Origin: Streptomyces sp. Je 1-369
GTDB taxonomy: Bacteria > Actinomycetota > Actinomycetes > Streptomycetales > Streptomycetaceae
Length of the DNA stretch: 64,000 nt
Assembly: GCF_026810505.1 (NCBI RefSeq)
Contig: NZ_CP101750.1
Coordinates: 3,873,254 to 3,937,253 of the forward strand
Reading direction: 5' to 3'
Part shown: piece by piece, positions 27,334 through 35,893 of the stretch
Position numbering within the stretch: position 1 is the stretch's first letter
How the letters are laid out: each line of letters opens with the position of its first letter
The notes under the pieces: model-generated
Told to the model about the DNA's origin: nothing
What the model saw: only the letters and a program-made list of their open reading frames with translations
Database searches by the model: none
Program-made: the position numbers and the translations under genes

Positions 27334-28662
27334 TCACCGAGGCCCCCTGGCCTCTCTCGGCAGACCGAGCACCCGCTCGGCGATGATGTTCCGCTGCACT
27401 TCGTCCGATCCGCCGTAGACGGTGTCGGCACGGCTGAACAGGAACAGCCGTTGCAGAGCGTCGAGTTCGTACGGAGCGTCCGCGCGCCAGTCCCCCGGCC
27501 CCACCGCCGCCGACGGCCCCCGTACGGCCATCGCCAGCTCCCCGAGCCGCTGATGCCACCGCCCCCACAGCAACTTGGCCACACTGGGCGCACCGACGGC
27601 CGCGCCGCCTCCGACCCCGACCCCAGCCTCGGCCGCCCCGGCACTCCCCAACGTCCGCAGCGCGTTCCACCGCATCACCCGCAGCTCCGCCCACTGCCGC
27701 ACCAACCGCTCCCGCACCACCGGGTCGTCGACCGCCCCGCCCGCCACGGCCTCCCGTACGACCGCCGCCAGCTCCTCCGCGAAGCCGATCTGCTGCACCA
27801 GCGTGGACACGCCCCGCTCGAAGCCGAGGAGCCCCATGGCGACCCGCCACCCGTTGCCGACGCCGCCCACCACATGGGCCGCACGCGCGCGTGCACCGTC
27901 GAAGAAGACCTCGTTGAACTCACTGGTCCCGGTCAGCTGCCGGATGGGCCGGACCTCGATCCGCCCGGGCTGGTCCATGGGCACGAGCAGAAACGACAGC
28001 CCTTCGTGAGGCCGCGCCCCACCTCCACCCCCGTTCCCGTCTCCCCCTGAACCCCCCGAACCCCCTGCCCCCTCCGTCCGCGCCAGCACGAAGCACCAGT
28101 CCGCCTCATGCGCCAGCGACGTCCAGATCTTCTGCCCGGTCACCCGGAAGTCGCCCGCCCCGTCCCGCTCCGCCCGCGTCCGCACGCCCGCGAGATCGGA
28201 CCCGGCGCCGGGCTCGCTGTACCCCTGGCACCACAGCGCCTCGCCCCGCGCGATCGGCGGCAGGAACTCGTCCCGCTGCTCCTGGCTCCCGTACGCGAGG
28301 AGCGTCGGCGCGAGCAGGTTCTCGCCGATGTGCCCGTACCGCCCGGGCGCCCGCACGCGCGCGTACTCCTCGGCCCAGACCACCTGCTGGGTCAGCGTGG
28401 CCCGCCGATTCCCGTACACGCCCACACCCGCACCCGACTCCGTACCGGAGCCCGCACCCGAGCCCCCGTCCCACCCGAGCCCGATCCATCCCCCGCTGCC
28501 CAACTCCCTTTCCCACGCCCGACGCTGAGCGCCTCCCTCGTGCTCGCTCCCCGGCCCGCCCCGCCCCACCGCGGCGGCGAACTCCCCGGTGAGGTGCTCC
28601 GCGAGCCACGCCCGCGCCTCCGCCCGGAACGCCTCGTCCGCGGCCCCGAACCCAAACTCCAT
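27334..28662 (-). CDS. acyl-CoA dehydrogenase with Gly/Ser-rich insertions, 442 aa
   Basis: ACAD with GEALWCQGYSEPGAGSDLAG, KIWTSLAHEADWCFVLART, RQLTGTSEFNEVFFDG, SRADTVYGGSDEVQRNIIAE. The segment around SEPGAGSDLA is the flavin/substrate loop. Two inserts stand out: GGSGAGSGTESGAGVGVY at about residue 66 and a Gly-rich run at about residue 196. They lengthen the protein by about 40 residues against the usual 380-400. Followed at 10 bp by the zinc alcohol dehydrogenase and preceded by the SDR gene on the same strand. Confidence 0.87.
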   Translation of the reverse strand: MEFGFGAADEAFRAEARAWLAEHLTGEFAAAVGRGGPGSEHEGGAQRRAWERELGSGGWIGLGWDGGSGAGSGTESGAGVGVYGNRRATLTQQVVWAEEYARVRAPGRYGHIGENLLAPTLLAYGSQEQRDEFLPPIARGEALWCQGYSEPGAGSDLAGVRTRAERDGAGDFRVTGQKIWTSLAHEADWCFVLARTEGAGGSGGSGGDGNGGGGGARPHEGLSFLLVPMDQPGRIEVRPIRQLTGTSEFNEVFFDGARARAAHVVGGVGNGWRVAMGLLGFERGVSTLVQQIGFAEELAAVVREAVAGGAVDDPVVRERLVRQWAELRVMRWNALRTLGSAGAAEAGVGVGGGAAVGAPSVAKLLWGRWHQRLGELAMAVRGPSAAVGPGDWRADAPYELDALQRLFLFSRADTVYGGSDEVQRNIIAERVLGLPREARGPR

Positions 28663-28716
28663 CAGCCCATCCCCACCCTTCCGCCAGCCAGCCAGCCAGC
28701 CAGCCGGACGCCCTGC

Positions 28717-29628
28717 CTACGCGTTCGGCCGCTCCTTGCCCGCCGCCGCCTTCGCCATCGCCTCCAGCTGCGCCAGCAACGGCATCGGGTCGGTGCCGAC
28801 CGTCCCGGGCAGGAAGTCCGCGATCTTCTCGGGGGTCCAGGCCCCGTCGGCGTACCCCGCGCGCAGCTCGCGCGGCTGTGCCCAGACGGCGATCTTGGGG
28901 CCCGCGATCGTGTAGACCTGGCCGGTGATCCTCTCCTCGCGGGCCCGGTCGCTCAGCAGATAGACGACGAGCGCGGCGACGTCCTCCGGCTCACCGATCT
29001 CCTTCAGCTCCATGGGAACGTTCGCCGACATCCGCGTACGGGCGACGGGCGCCACCGCGTTCGCGGTCACCCCGTACTTGTGCAGCCCCAGCGCCGCGCT
29101 CCGCACCAGCGAGATGATGCCGCCCTTCGCGGCGCTGTAGTTGGCCTGCGCGACCGAGCCCTGGTGGTTGCCGCTGGTGAAGCCGACCAACGTGCCCGAG
29201 CCCTGCTTCCGCATCACCGCGGACGCCGCGCGGAACACCGTGAACGTGCCCTTGAGGTGTGTGGCGACGACCGGGTCCCACTCCTCCTCGGACATGTTGA
29301 ACAGCATCCGTTCGCGCAGGATCCCGGCGACGCACACCACTCCGTCCACCCGCCCGTACTCGGCGAGTGCGACGTCGACGACGCGCTGGCCGCCCGCCAT
29401 GGTCGAGATGTCGTCCGCGACGGCGACGGCCTCGCCGCCCGCGGCCCGGATCTCCTTGACCACGGCGTCCGCTATCTCGCTGGCCGGCTCGGCGCCCTCC
29501 ATGGAGACGCCGTAGTCGTTGACGACGACTTTCGCCCCCTCGGTCGCCGCGGCGAGGGCGACGGCCCTGCCGATGCCGCGTCCGGCGCCGGTCACGGCGA
29601 CCACCTTGCCTGCCAAGAAGTTCCCCAC
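28717..29628 (-). CDS. short-chain dehydrogenase/reductase (3-hydroxyacyl-CoA or hydroxysteroid type), 303 aa
   Basis: NAD-binding TGAGRGIGRAV (residue about 14), GRVDGVVCVAGI, active-site Ser in LVGFTSGNHQG and YSAAKGG (Tyr-x3-Lys). The extended N-terminal half VNDYGVSMEGAEPASEIADA is typical of the hydroxyacyl-CoA dehydrogenase unit of peroxisomal MFE-2 and of actinobacterial 17-beta-HSD-like proteins. It would oxidise a 3-hydroxyacyl-CoA in beta-oxidation. GTG start at 29628; operator site I is 22 bp upstream. Confidence 0.85.
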   Translation of the reverse strand: MGNFLAGKVVAVTGAGRGIGRAVALAAATEGAKVVVNDYGVSMEGAEPASEIADAVVKEIRAAGGEAVAVADDISTMAGGQRVVDVALAEYGRVDGVVCVAGILRERMLFNMSEEEWDPVVATHLKGTFTVFRAASAVMRKQGSGTLVGFTSGNHQGSVAQANYSAAKGGIISLVRSAALGLHKYGVTANAVAPVARTRMSANVPMELKEIGEPEDVAALVVYLLSDRAREERITGQVYTIAGPKIAVWAQPRELRAGYADGAWTPEKIADFLPGTVGTDPMPLLAQLEAMAKAAAGKERPNA

Positions 29629-29650
29629 GCCCGGCCCCTTCCCGAGGTTT

Positions 29651-29665
29651 CTGACGGACCGTTAG
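29651..29665. promoter_or_regulatory. operator-like palindrome, site I
   Basis: CTGACGGACCGTTAG: one mismatch. It lies between the divergent SDR and cyclase genes. A further GTCAG half-site lies at 29678-29682. Confidence 0.65.
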
Positions 29666-29717
29666 ATTCTATGACCCGTCAGACACCCGAAGACAAGCCC
29701 CGCGGAGGACCCAGACC

Positions 29718-30668
29718 ATGCCAGTCCCCAGCGCCAAGCCCCCGCCCCTCCCTCCCGTGTTCCACGACATCGCCAAACGCGTGTCGAACTGGGGCCGTTG
29801 GGGCGCCGATGACGAGATCGGGACGCTCAACCTCATCACCGACGACGTCGTACGCGCCGCATCCGCCGAGGTCCGCACCGGCCGCCGCATCCCGCTCGCG
29901 CTCCCACTGAAGGAGGACGGCGTACAGACGGGACTGATCCCCGGGCGCGTGAATCCCCTGCACACCATGGTGCAGATCAACCAGGAGCTCTTCGGGCCCG
30001 GCACGGTCGCCACCAGCGACGACGCCGTGACGATGGGGCTCCAGACGGCGACCCACTGGGACGCCCTCACCCACGCCTCACACTCGGGAAAGATCTACAA
30101 CGGCCGCCCCGCGGACAGCATCACGGCCCACGCGGGCGCCCGCTACAGCGGCATCGACAAGGCCCGGCACGTCGTCTCGCGCGGCGTCCTCCTGGACGTG
30201 GCCCGCGCCAAGGGGCTCGACCGGCTGTCCGGCGACCACGCCGTCACGCCCGAAGACCTCGACGAAGCCGCGGAGTTCGGGCGTGTCACGGTCCGCGCGG
30301 GCGACATCGTGCTCGTACGCACGGGGCAGATGCAGGTCTATCTCGCGGGTGACAAACACGCGTACGGCTATCCGTCGCCCGGCCTCTCGGTGCGTACGCC
30401 CGAGTGGTTCCACGCGCGGGACGTCGCGGCGGTCGCGAACGACACCCTGACCTTCGAGATCTTCCCGCCGGAGATCGAGAACCTGTGGCTGCCCGTGCAC
30501 GCGCTCCACCTCGTCGAGATGGGCATGATCCAGGGCCAGAACTGGAATCTGGAAAACTTGTCCACAGCCTGTGCAGAACTTTCCCGCTACACGTTCCTGC
30601 TGTGCGCGATGCCGGAGCCGTTCACGGGCGGAACGGGCACTCCGGTGGCGCCGGTCGCGATTCTCTGA
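29718..30668 (+). CDS. cyclase family protein (kynurenine-formamidase-like hydrolase), 316 aa
   Basis: Metal-dependent hydrolase of the cyclase superfamily: SNWGRWGADDEIGTLNLITD, TATHWDALTHASHSGKIYNG (the His-x-Asp-x3-His metal motif), SRGVLLDVARAKG and HALHLVEMGM. Relatives open lactam or ring amide bonds, and some open cyclic ketones. Because it shares operator site I with the SDR and lies among acyl-CoA genes, a ring-opening role in the pathway is a reasonable guess. GAGGACC lies before the ATG. Confidence 0.82.
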   Translation: MPVPSAKPPPLPPVFHDIAKRVSNWGRWGADDEIGTLNLITDDVVRAASAEVRTGRRIPLALPLKEDGVQTGLIPGRVNPLHTMVQINQELFGPGTVATSDDAVTMGLQTATHWDALTHASHSGKIYNGRPADSITAHAGARYSGIDKARHVVSRGVLLDVARAKGLDRLSGDHAVTPEDLDEAAEFGRVTVRAGDIVLVRTGQMQVYLAGDKHAYGYPSPGLSVRTPEWFHARDVAAVANDTLTFEIFPPEIENLWLPVHALHLVEMGMIQGQNWNLENLSTACAELSRYTFLLCAMPEPFTGGTGTPVAPVAIL

Positions 30669-30970
30669 CGCTCACCCGCCGAACCGCGAAACCACGGAAG
30701 GCGGCGCGTCGGATGTCGCCCCCAGTACGCCACCACGCACGCCGCCGACCGGCTTCGAAAGGGCGACCCACATTGCGCCAAGGACCCGCGGATCTGCGCC
30801 CGCGAGCCCTCGACGTCCCCTCACGGCGAATCGCTGCACACAAGCGTGATCAATCGGACACGGTACGTCAATACCGTGTCGGGGATTAATGAACTACGTC
30901 CCTTTTGCCCCACCAGCGCACGGGAGCGCGCACGGCAGCACAGGACGGCGCATGCGGGCTCCCGACGGCG
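30669..30970. other. 302-bp intergenic region with a 9-bp inverted repeat
   Basis: No credible gene. It lies between the convergent cyclase and RsbW-like genes. The notable element is GACACGGTA (30857-30865) and TACCGTGTC (30872-30880), a perfect 9-bp inverted repeat with a 6-base loop. It may be a terminator or a protein site. Confidence 0.5.
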
Positions 30971-31690
30971 TCACACCGCTTCGTAGGCGATGTCGGCGTC
31001 CCCGAACGCCACCCGGTTGCGGACCGCCTTGTCGTACGCGGCCCCGTCGCACGCGGTCACGCCGTGGGGTGTCGTCGCATCGCAGGCCGTCGGCCCGTAC
31101 GCCATGCCGCCGCCGTATGCCGCGCCTCCATACGCCACCCCCCCGTAGGCCAAGTCGTGGGACGGGTCGTGGACGGGGTCCCGCACCAGGCCGCCCGCCG
31201 GACCGCGCGCGGCCGGGGCGCACGCCTCGTCGTACGTCGGCCCGTCGTGGGTCGTGCCCTCGAACTCCACCGCCGCGACGCCCGGCTCGCACCGGTCGAC
31301 CTCGCACCAGATGCTCTTGCCCGCACCCTCGGGCTGCCAGCCCCAGCGGTCGGCGAGACCGTCGACCAGTTCCAGGCCGCGGCCGTTGGTGTCGTCACCG
31401 TCCGCGTGCCGCTGTGCGGGCGGGCATGAGCTGGTGTCGGCCACCTCGACCCTGACCGTCCCGGGGGCGTCGGCGAGGACGCGCGGGAGCAGCATGCGCA
31501 GCACGGCCGGACAGCCGGTGTGCACAACCGCGTTGGTGACGAGTTCCGAGATCAACAGGATCAGCGTCTCGGCGACCGGCTCATCGGCCTCTATCCCGGA
31601 GCCCGCGAGCCTGGACCGCGCCCATCGCCTGGCCCTCCCCACCTCTGCGGGGTCGGCCCCGACCTCCAGCTGAACTTGAAGCACCTGCAC
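30971..31690 (-). CDS. RsbW-like ATP-binding protein with Tyr/Gly-rich tail, 239 aa
   Basis: GHKL ATPase of the anti-sigma/serine-kinase type: N-box ISELVTNAVVHTG (residue about 48), VEVADTSS and GRGLELVDGLADRWGW. The domain ends near residue 135. The remaining 100 residues are low complexity with repeats such as YGGVAYGGAAYGGGMAYG and ACD/AYD units, which I have not seen as a named domain. Single-domain RsbW-like proteins are abundant in Streptomyces and usually have lost sigma binding. GTG start at 31690. No partner gene is adjacent. Confidence 0.8.
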   Translation of the reverse strand: MQVLQVQLEVGADPAEVGRARRWARSRLAGSGIEADEPVAETLILLISELVTNAVVHTGCPAVLRMLLPRVLADAPGTVRVEVADTSSCPPAQRHADGDDTNGRGLELVDGLADRWGWQPEGAGKSIWCEVDRCEPGVAAVEFEGTTHDGPTYDEACAPAARGPAGGLVRDPVHDPSHDLAYGGVAYGGAAYGGGMAYGPTACDATTPHGVTACDGAAYDKAVRNRVAFGDADIAYEAV

Positions 31691-32132
31691 CGCTCACACC
31701 ATCCGAACCGGCGGACACATCGCCTCGCGACTCCACAGGGTCACGGAACGTGATCCCCTTGGGAGACAGCATGATTGACGTTCAGTCACCCCAACAAGCG
31801 CTTCGGGCATATTCCAGCGCGAAGGAGTACGCGTACTGCATACTGTGCGACGCGTGCCGCGGGGGGTCGAACAGGCGGCGGCTGGGCCCCGCCCTGCGCC
31901 ACGAGCGGTGCGCATCGCCGGATCCGGCGCCACCACATGGGCAACACCGGCATGGTTCGGCCTCAGGACCACTCGCATCTCACACAAGGTACCCGAGCCG
32001 GACACCGACTCCATGCCGTGACGAGTCACGCGTAGGACACAACCCGATATCGACGCTGAGTAGTCCCCGCCGGGGCAGCGTCAGAGGTACGAAACAACGG
32101 GCAAAGCACCTGATATCGGGCAGACCAATTTT
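31691..32132. other. 442-bp intergenic region, possible small leaderless ORF
   Basis: It separates the RsbW-like gene from the acyl-CoA dehydrogenase pair. A partial palindrome GTCACG-GAA-CGTGAT lies at about 31740-31754. A 55-codon plus-strand frame (GTG 31854 to TGA 32021) has TACTGT seven bases before its GTG, as in leaderless genes, but only moderate GC at third positions. It is not convincing without comparison. Nothing else was recognised. Confidence 0.4.
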
Positions 32133-32972
32133 TCAGAGCGCCTCGGCGAGCTCCTCCTCGGCGGCCCGCGCCGACCGCCCGAGCTCGGCCCGCACCCACG
32201 CCCGCTTGAGGTGCAGATGTACGTCGGACTCCCAGGTGAATCCCATGCCGCCGTGCACCTGAAGGCAATCCCGCGCGTTGCGCACCGCCGCGTCGTCGGC
32301 CAGCAGCTTGGCGGCCGACGCGTCCAGGCGGTCCCCGGTGACGGCCGCCGCGTACACGGCGCCGCGGGCGAGCTCCGCGCGTACGAGCATCTGTGCGCAG
32401 AGGTGCTTCACCGCTTGGAACGCGCCGATCGGCCGCCCGAACTGCTCGCGCCGCCGGGCGTGTTGGACGGCCGTCTCACAGGTGCGTGCGGCGCTGCCGA
32501 GCTGTTCCGCCGCGTAGAGGAGCGCGCCGCGGTCGAGGCTGCCGACGTCGGGGACGCGGTGCAGCGGCGTCAGCGGGTCGACGGACCGCAGGGGGACGGC
32601 GCCGGTCGTGTCGCCCTGGACCACGTCCGCCTCCTCCAGCCACGGCACCAGCGCGCCGTCGACGGCGGTCACCACGGCCTCCCCCGTCGCGGCCCCCGGG
32701 ACGACCCCCGCCGCAAGGAACGTCGCGACGGCGGGTCCCGGCAGCAGCGCCCGCCCCGCCTCCTCGAAGACCAACACGGCCTCCGGCAGCCCCAGTCCGA
32801 CCCCGCCCTCCGCCTCGGGCAGCGCGAGCGAGAAGAAGCCCGCGTCGCCCAGCTCGCGCCAGAGCGCGCGGTCGATCCGGTCCGTGGCGTCCCGCAGCGA
32901 GAAGCGACCCTCGAGGAGCTCCCGCATCCCGGCTTTCAACGCCCGCTCGTCGTCGTTGAGTTGGAAGTCCAT
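32133..32972 (-). CDS. short acyl-CoA dehydrogenase subunit, 279 aa
   Basis: ACAD-like: N-terminal MDFQLNDDERALKAGMRELL, then SLALPEAEGGVGLGLPEAVL, and C-terminal RREQFGRPIGAFQAVKHLCA and CLQVHGGMGFTWESDVHLHL. At 279 residues it is about 100 short of a normal ACAD; the middle beta-domain is nearly gone. This resembles the reduced subunits of heterotetrameric FadE pairs in steroid catabolism. The ACAD directly upstream (32981) would be its partner. ATG 32972 has GAGGG before it; GTG 32984 overlapping the previous stop is the alternative. Confidence 0.82.
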   Translation of the reverse strand: MDFQLNDDERALKAGMRELLEGRFSLRDATDRIDRALWRELGDAGFFSLALPEAEGGVGLGLPEAVLVFEEAGRALLPGPAVATFLAAGVVPGAATGEAVVTAVDGALVPWLEEADVVQGDTTGAVPLRSVDPLTPLHRVPDVGSLDRGALLYAAEQLGSAARTCETAVQHARRREQFGRPIGAFQAVKHLCAQMLVRAELARGAVYAAAVTGDRLDASAAKLLADDAAVRNARDCLQVHGGMGFTWESDVHLHLKRAWVRAELGRSARAAEEELAEAL

Positions 32973-32980
32973 ACCGACCC

Positions 32981-34123
32981 TCACCGTCCCTTCGGGAGGC
33001 CCAGGATGCGCTCGGCCACGATGTTCTCCTGGATCTGCGAGGTGCCCGCGGCGATCGTGTACGACAGCGAGGAGAGGCGGTCGAGGGTCCACTCGTGGGC
33101 GAGGTCGAGTGCGCCCGCGCCGAGCACCTCGGCGGCGGCGTCGTACAGCTCCTGCCGCGCGTGCGAGTAGCTCAGCTTGAAGACCGAGCCGCCCACGCCG
33201 GGGACCCCGCCGGTGCGCTGCGCCTCGCTCACGTTCCACTGCGTGAGCCGCCACAGCGCGGCGAACTCGGCGCTCAGCCGCCCGAGCCTGCGCCGCAGCG
33301 CCGGGTCGCCCCAGCGGCCGTTCCCGCGGGCCTCGCGGGCCAGCTCGCCGAGGACGCGCCGGCAGGCCACCACCTCCCCCACGAAGGCGGTGCCCCGCTC
33401 GTACGACAGGGTCACCATCGTCACGCGCCAGCCGTCGTTCTCCTCGCCGACCCGGTTCGCCACCGGGACGCGCACGTCGTCGAGGAACATCTCGGCGAAC
33501 TCCGTGGACCCCGCGAGCGTGCGCAGCGGCCGCACGGTGATGCCGGGGGCGTCCATCGGCATGGCGAGCCAGGTGATGCCCCGGTGCTTCGGTACGGCCT
33601 CGCTGACCGGTGTCGTCCGCACCAGGAGCTCGCACCAGTCGGCGACCTCCGCGTGGGAGGTCCAGATCTTGGAGCCGCTCACCACGTAGTGGTCGCCGTC
33701 CCGCCACGCGCGCGTGCGCAGCGACGCGAGGTCGGATCCGGCGTCGGGCTCGCTGAAGCCCTGGCACCACACCTCGTCGCCGCGCAGAACGGGCGCGAGC
33801 CAGCGGTCCCGCTGTTCCGGTGTGCCTTCGGAGGCGATGGTCGGGCCCGCGTGGAGCAGGCCCACGAAATTGGCCCCTACGTAGGGGGCGCCCGCCTTTT
33901 CCGTCTCCTCCAGGAAAATGAGGCGCTGCGTGGGGGATGCGTCCCAGTGCACCTCTCCGTAGCCCGCGTCGTACAGCAGGCGCTGCCACGCGGTGTCGTA
34001 GGCGCGCCGTCCCGGCCAGTCCTGGGGGGAGGGCTTGGCGGGGAGCTTGGGCAGCACGAGGGAGAGCCAGTCGCGCAGCCCGGCCCGGAAGGCCTCCTCC
34101 TCGTCGGTGTACGTGAGGTCCAT
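32981..34123 (-). CDS. acyl-CoA dehydrogenase, 380 aa
   Basis: Full-length ACAD: MDLTYTDEEEAFRAGLRDWL, GDEVWCQGFSEPDAGSDLAS, SKIWTSHAEVADWCELLVRT, RTLAGSTEFAEMFLDDVRVP and IAAGTSQIQENIVAERILGL. The C-terminal AAGTSQIQ block carries the FAD-contact region. GGAGG precedes ATG 34123; upstream codons of the open frame are spurious. It nearly abuts the short ACAD gene, suggesting an alpha-beta enzyme. Operator site J is 44 bp upstream. Confidence 0.88.
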   Translation of the reverse strand: MDLTYTDEEEAFRAGLRDWLSLVLPKLPAKPSPQDWPGRRAYDTAWQRLLYDAGYGEVHWDASPTQRLIFLEETEKAGAPYVGANFVGLLHAGPTIASEGTPEQRDRWLAPVLRGDEVWCQGFSEPDAGSDLASLRTRAWRDGDHYVVSGSKIWTSHAEVADWCELLVRTTPVSEAVPKHRGITWLAMPMDAPGITVRPLRTLAGSTEFAEMFLDDVRVPVANRVGEENDGWRVTMVTLSYERGTAFVGEVVACRRVLGELAREARGNGRWGDPALRRRLGRLSAEFAALWRLTQWNVSEAQRTGGVPGVGGSVFKLSYSHARQELYDAAAEVLGAGALDLAHEWTLDRLSSLSYTIAAGTSQIQENIVAERILGLPKGR

Positions 34124-34167
34124 GCGGTGCGTACCTCCGGCCTCGGTCGTCACGACTGACGGCTGAA

Positions 34168-34182
34168 CTGATGGTTCGTCAG
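34168..34182. promoter_or_regulatory. operator-like palindrome, site J
   Basis: CTGATGGTTCGTCAG: one mismatch. An extra CTGACGG half-site lies just left at 34156. Upstream of the acyl-CoA dehydrogenase pair. Confidence 0.65.
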
Positions 34183-34245
34183 GCGGCAGGCTAGCCCCGC
34201 ACCCCTGGACCGACAAGGCGCCGGGGCTTACGCTCGCGGCACGAA

Positions 34246-34260
34246 CTGACGATGTGTCAG
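34246..34260. promoter_or_regulatory. operator-like palindrome, site K
   Basis: CTGACGATGTGTCAG: perfect half-sites, 31 bp before the acyl-CoA ligase start at 34292. Confidence 0.7.
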
Positions 34261-34291
34261 GTCGGGGTGTGTGGGCCCGGGAGGGGATCGC

Positions 34292-35893
34292 ATGAGGACC
34301 TCGGTGAACGAGACCGCGTACGCACTGGGCGAGTCCCGCACCCTCTGGGAACTCATCGCGCGCCGCGCCGACCTCACCCCCGACAGGCCCGTCCTCGTGG
34401 AGGCGGCAGCCGAGCCCTCCGCCGACCGCACGCTCACCTTCGGCGGGCTGCGGGACCGCGCCGAGCGCGTCGCCGCCGGACTGTACGAGAGGGGCGTGCG
34501 GCCCGGCACGGTCGTCGCCTGGCAGCTGCCCACCCGCATCGAGACCGCCCTGCTCTCCTTCGCCCTCGCCCGGATAGGTGCCGTCCAGTCGCCCCTGATC
34601 CCCTTCCTGCGGGACCGCGAGGTCGGCTACGCGCTGCGGGAGTCGAAGGCGGAGTTCTTCGCCGTGCCGGGCGTCTGGCGCGGTTTCGACCACACGGAGA
34701 TGGCCCGCAGGCTCTGCGCGGAGGGCGAGAGCGACATCGAGGTCTTCGAGGTGTACGCGTCGCTGCCCGAGGCCGACCCCGCCGTACTGCCACCGCCGCC
34801 CTCCGACGGCACGGCGGTGCGCTGGATCTACTGGACCTCCGGCACCACGTCCGACCCCAAGGGCGTCCTGCACACCGACCGTTCACTGATCGCGGGCGGC
34901 TCGTGCCTGGCCCACGCCCTGCACCTCGCGGAGTCGGACGTCGGCTCGATGGCGTTCCCCTTCGCCCACATCGCGGGCCCCGACTACACCGTGATGCTGC
35001 TGCTCTACGGCTTCCCCGCCGTCATGTTCGAGCACTTCGCGCTGCCCGCCTCACTCGACGGCTACCGGCGGCACGGCGTGACCGTGGCGGGCGGTTCGAC
35101 GGCGTTCTACTCGATGTTCCTCACCGAGCAGCGCCAACTGCCCGAAGGGCAGAAGGTCATCCCTACGCTGCGACTCCTCGCGGGCGGCGGCGCGCCCAAG
35201 CCGCCGGAGGTGTACCACGCGGTGGTGCGCGAGATGGGGTGTCAGCTCACGCACGGGTACGGCATGACGGAGGTGCCGATGATCACGATGGGCGCCCCCG
35301 ACGACACTCCGGAGAACCTCGCCACGACGGAAGGCCTGCCCCCAGAGGGCATGGAGATCCGCATCACGGACGCGGCGGGCAACGAGCTGCCGCCCGACAC
35401 GGACGGCGCGGTGCGGCTGCGCGGGGAGGCCGTCTGCCAGGGCTATCTGGACCCGGCGCAGAGCGCGGACGCCTTCGACGCCGACGGATTCCTGATCACC
35501 GGAGACCTCGGGCACCTCAGGAAGACCGGCCACCTCGTCCTCACCGGACGGGCGAAGGACATCATCATCCGCAAGGGGGAGAACATCTCCGCCAAGGAGA
35601 TAGAGGATCTGCTCCACCAGCACCCGGCCGTCGGCGAGGCGGCCGTGATCGGCCTGCCCGACCCCGAACGCGGGGAACGCGTCTGCGCGGTCGTCGAACA
35701 GCGTGCGGGCACCGGTGAGTTGTCCCTCGCGGTCATCACCGCGTACCTGCGTGGGGAAGGCCTCTCCACCTACAAGCTGCCGGAACAGCTGGAGCTGGTC
35801 GAGGCGCTTCCCCGCAACGAGACACTGCGCAAGGTCCTCAAGTACAAGCTGCGGGAGCGCTTCTCCGCCGCGTCCGCTACTCGGGAACGGTGA
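34292..35893 (+). CDS. AMP-forming acyl-CoA ligase (cyclohexanecarboxylate-CoA-ligase-like), 533 aa
   Basis: ANL ligase: IYWTSGTTSDPKGVLHTDRS (P-loop), HGYGMTEVPMITMGAP, GFLITGDLGHL, LTGRAKDIIIRKGENISAKE and the lysine region LRKVLKYKLRERF. The unusual TSDPKG P-loop variant and SLIAGGSCLAHALHL recall AliA-type cyclohexanecarboxylate ligases, so an alicyclic acid substrate is possible. ATG 34292 has GGGAGGGG 6 bases before it. The end overlaps the convergent EF-hand gene by 17 bp. Confidence 0.86.
   Translation: MRTSVNETAYALGESRTLWELIARRADLTPDRPVLVEAAAEPSADRTLTFGGLRDRAERVAAGLYERGVRPGTVVAWQLPTRIETALLSFALARIGAVQSPLIPFLRDREVGYALRESKAEFFAVPGVWRGFDHTEMARRLCAEGESDIEVFEVYASLPEADPAVLPPPPSDGTAVRWIYWTSGTTSDPKGVLHTDRSLIAGGSCLAHALHLAESDVGSMAFPFAHIAGPDYTVMLLLYGFPAVMFEHFALPASLDGYRRHGVTVAGGSTAFYSMFLTEQRQLPEGQKVIPTLRLLAGGGAPKPPEVYHAVVREMGCQLTHGYGMTEVPMITMGAPDDTPENLATTEGLPPEGMEIRITDAAGNELPPDTDGAVRLRGEAVCQGYLDPAQSADAFDADGFLITGDLGHLRKTGHLVLTGRAKDIIIRKGENISAKEIEDLLHQHPAVGEAAVIGLPDPERGERVCAVVEQRAGTGELSLAVITAYLRGEGLSTYKLPEQLELVEALPRNETLRKVLKYKLRERFSAASATRER

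Noticed and set aside
30889-31455. Plus-strand frame starting ATG 30889 over the RsbW-like gene.
   Set aside because: Arg/Pro-rich, lacks a ribosome-binding site and is antisense to a clear GHKL ATPase.
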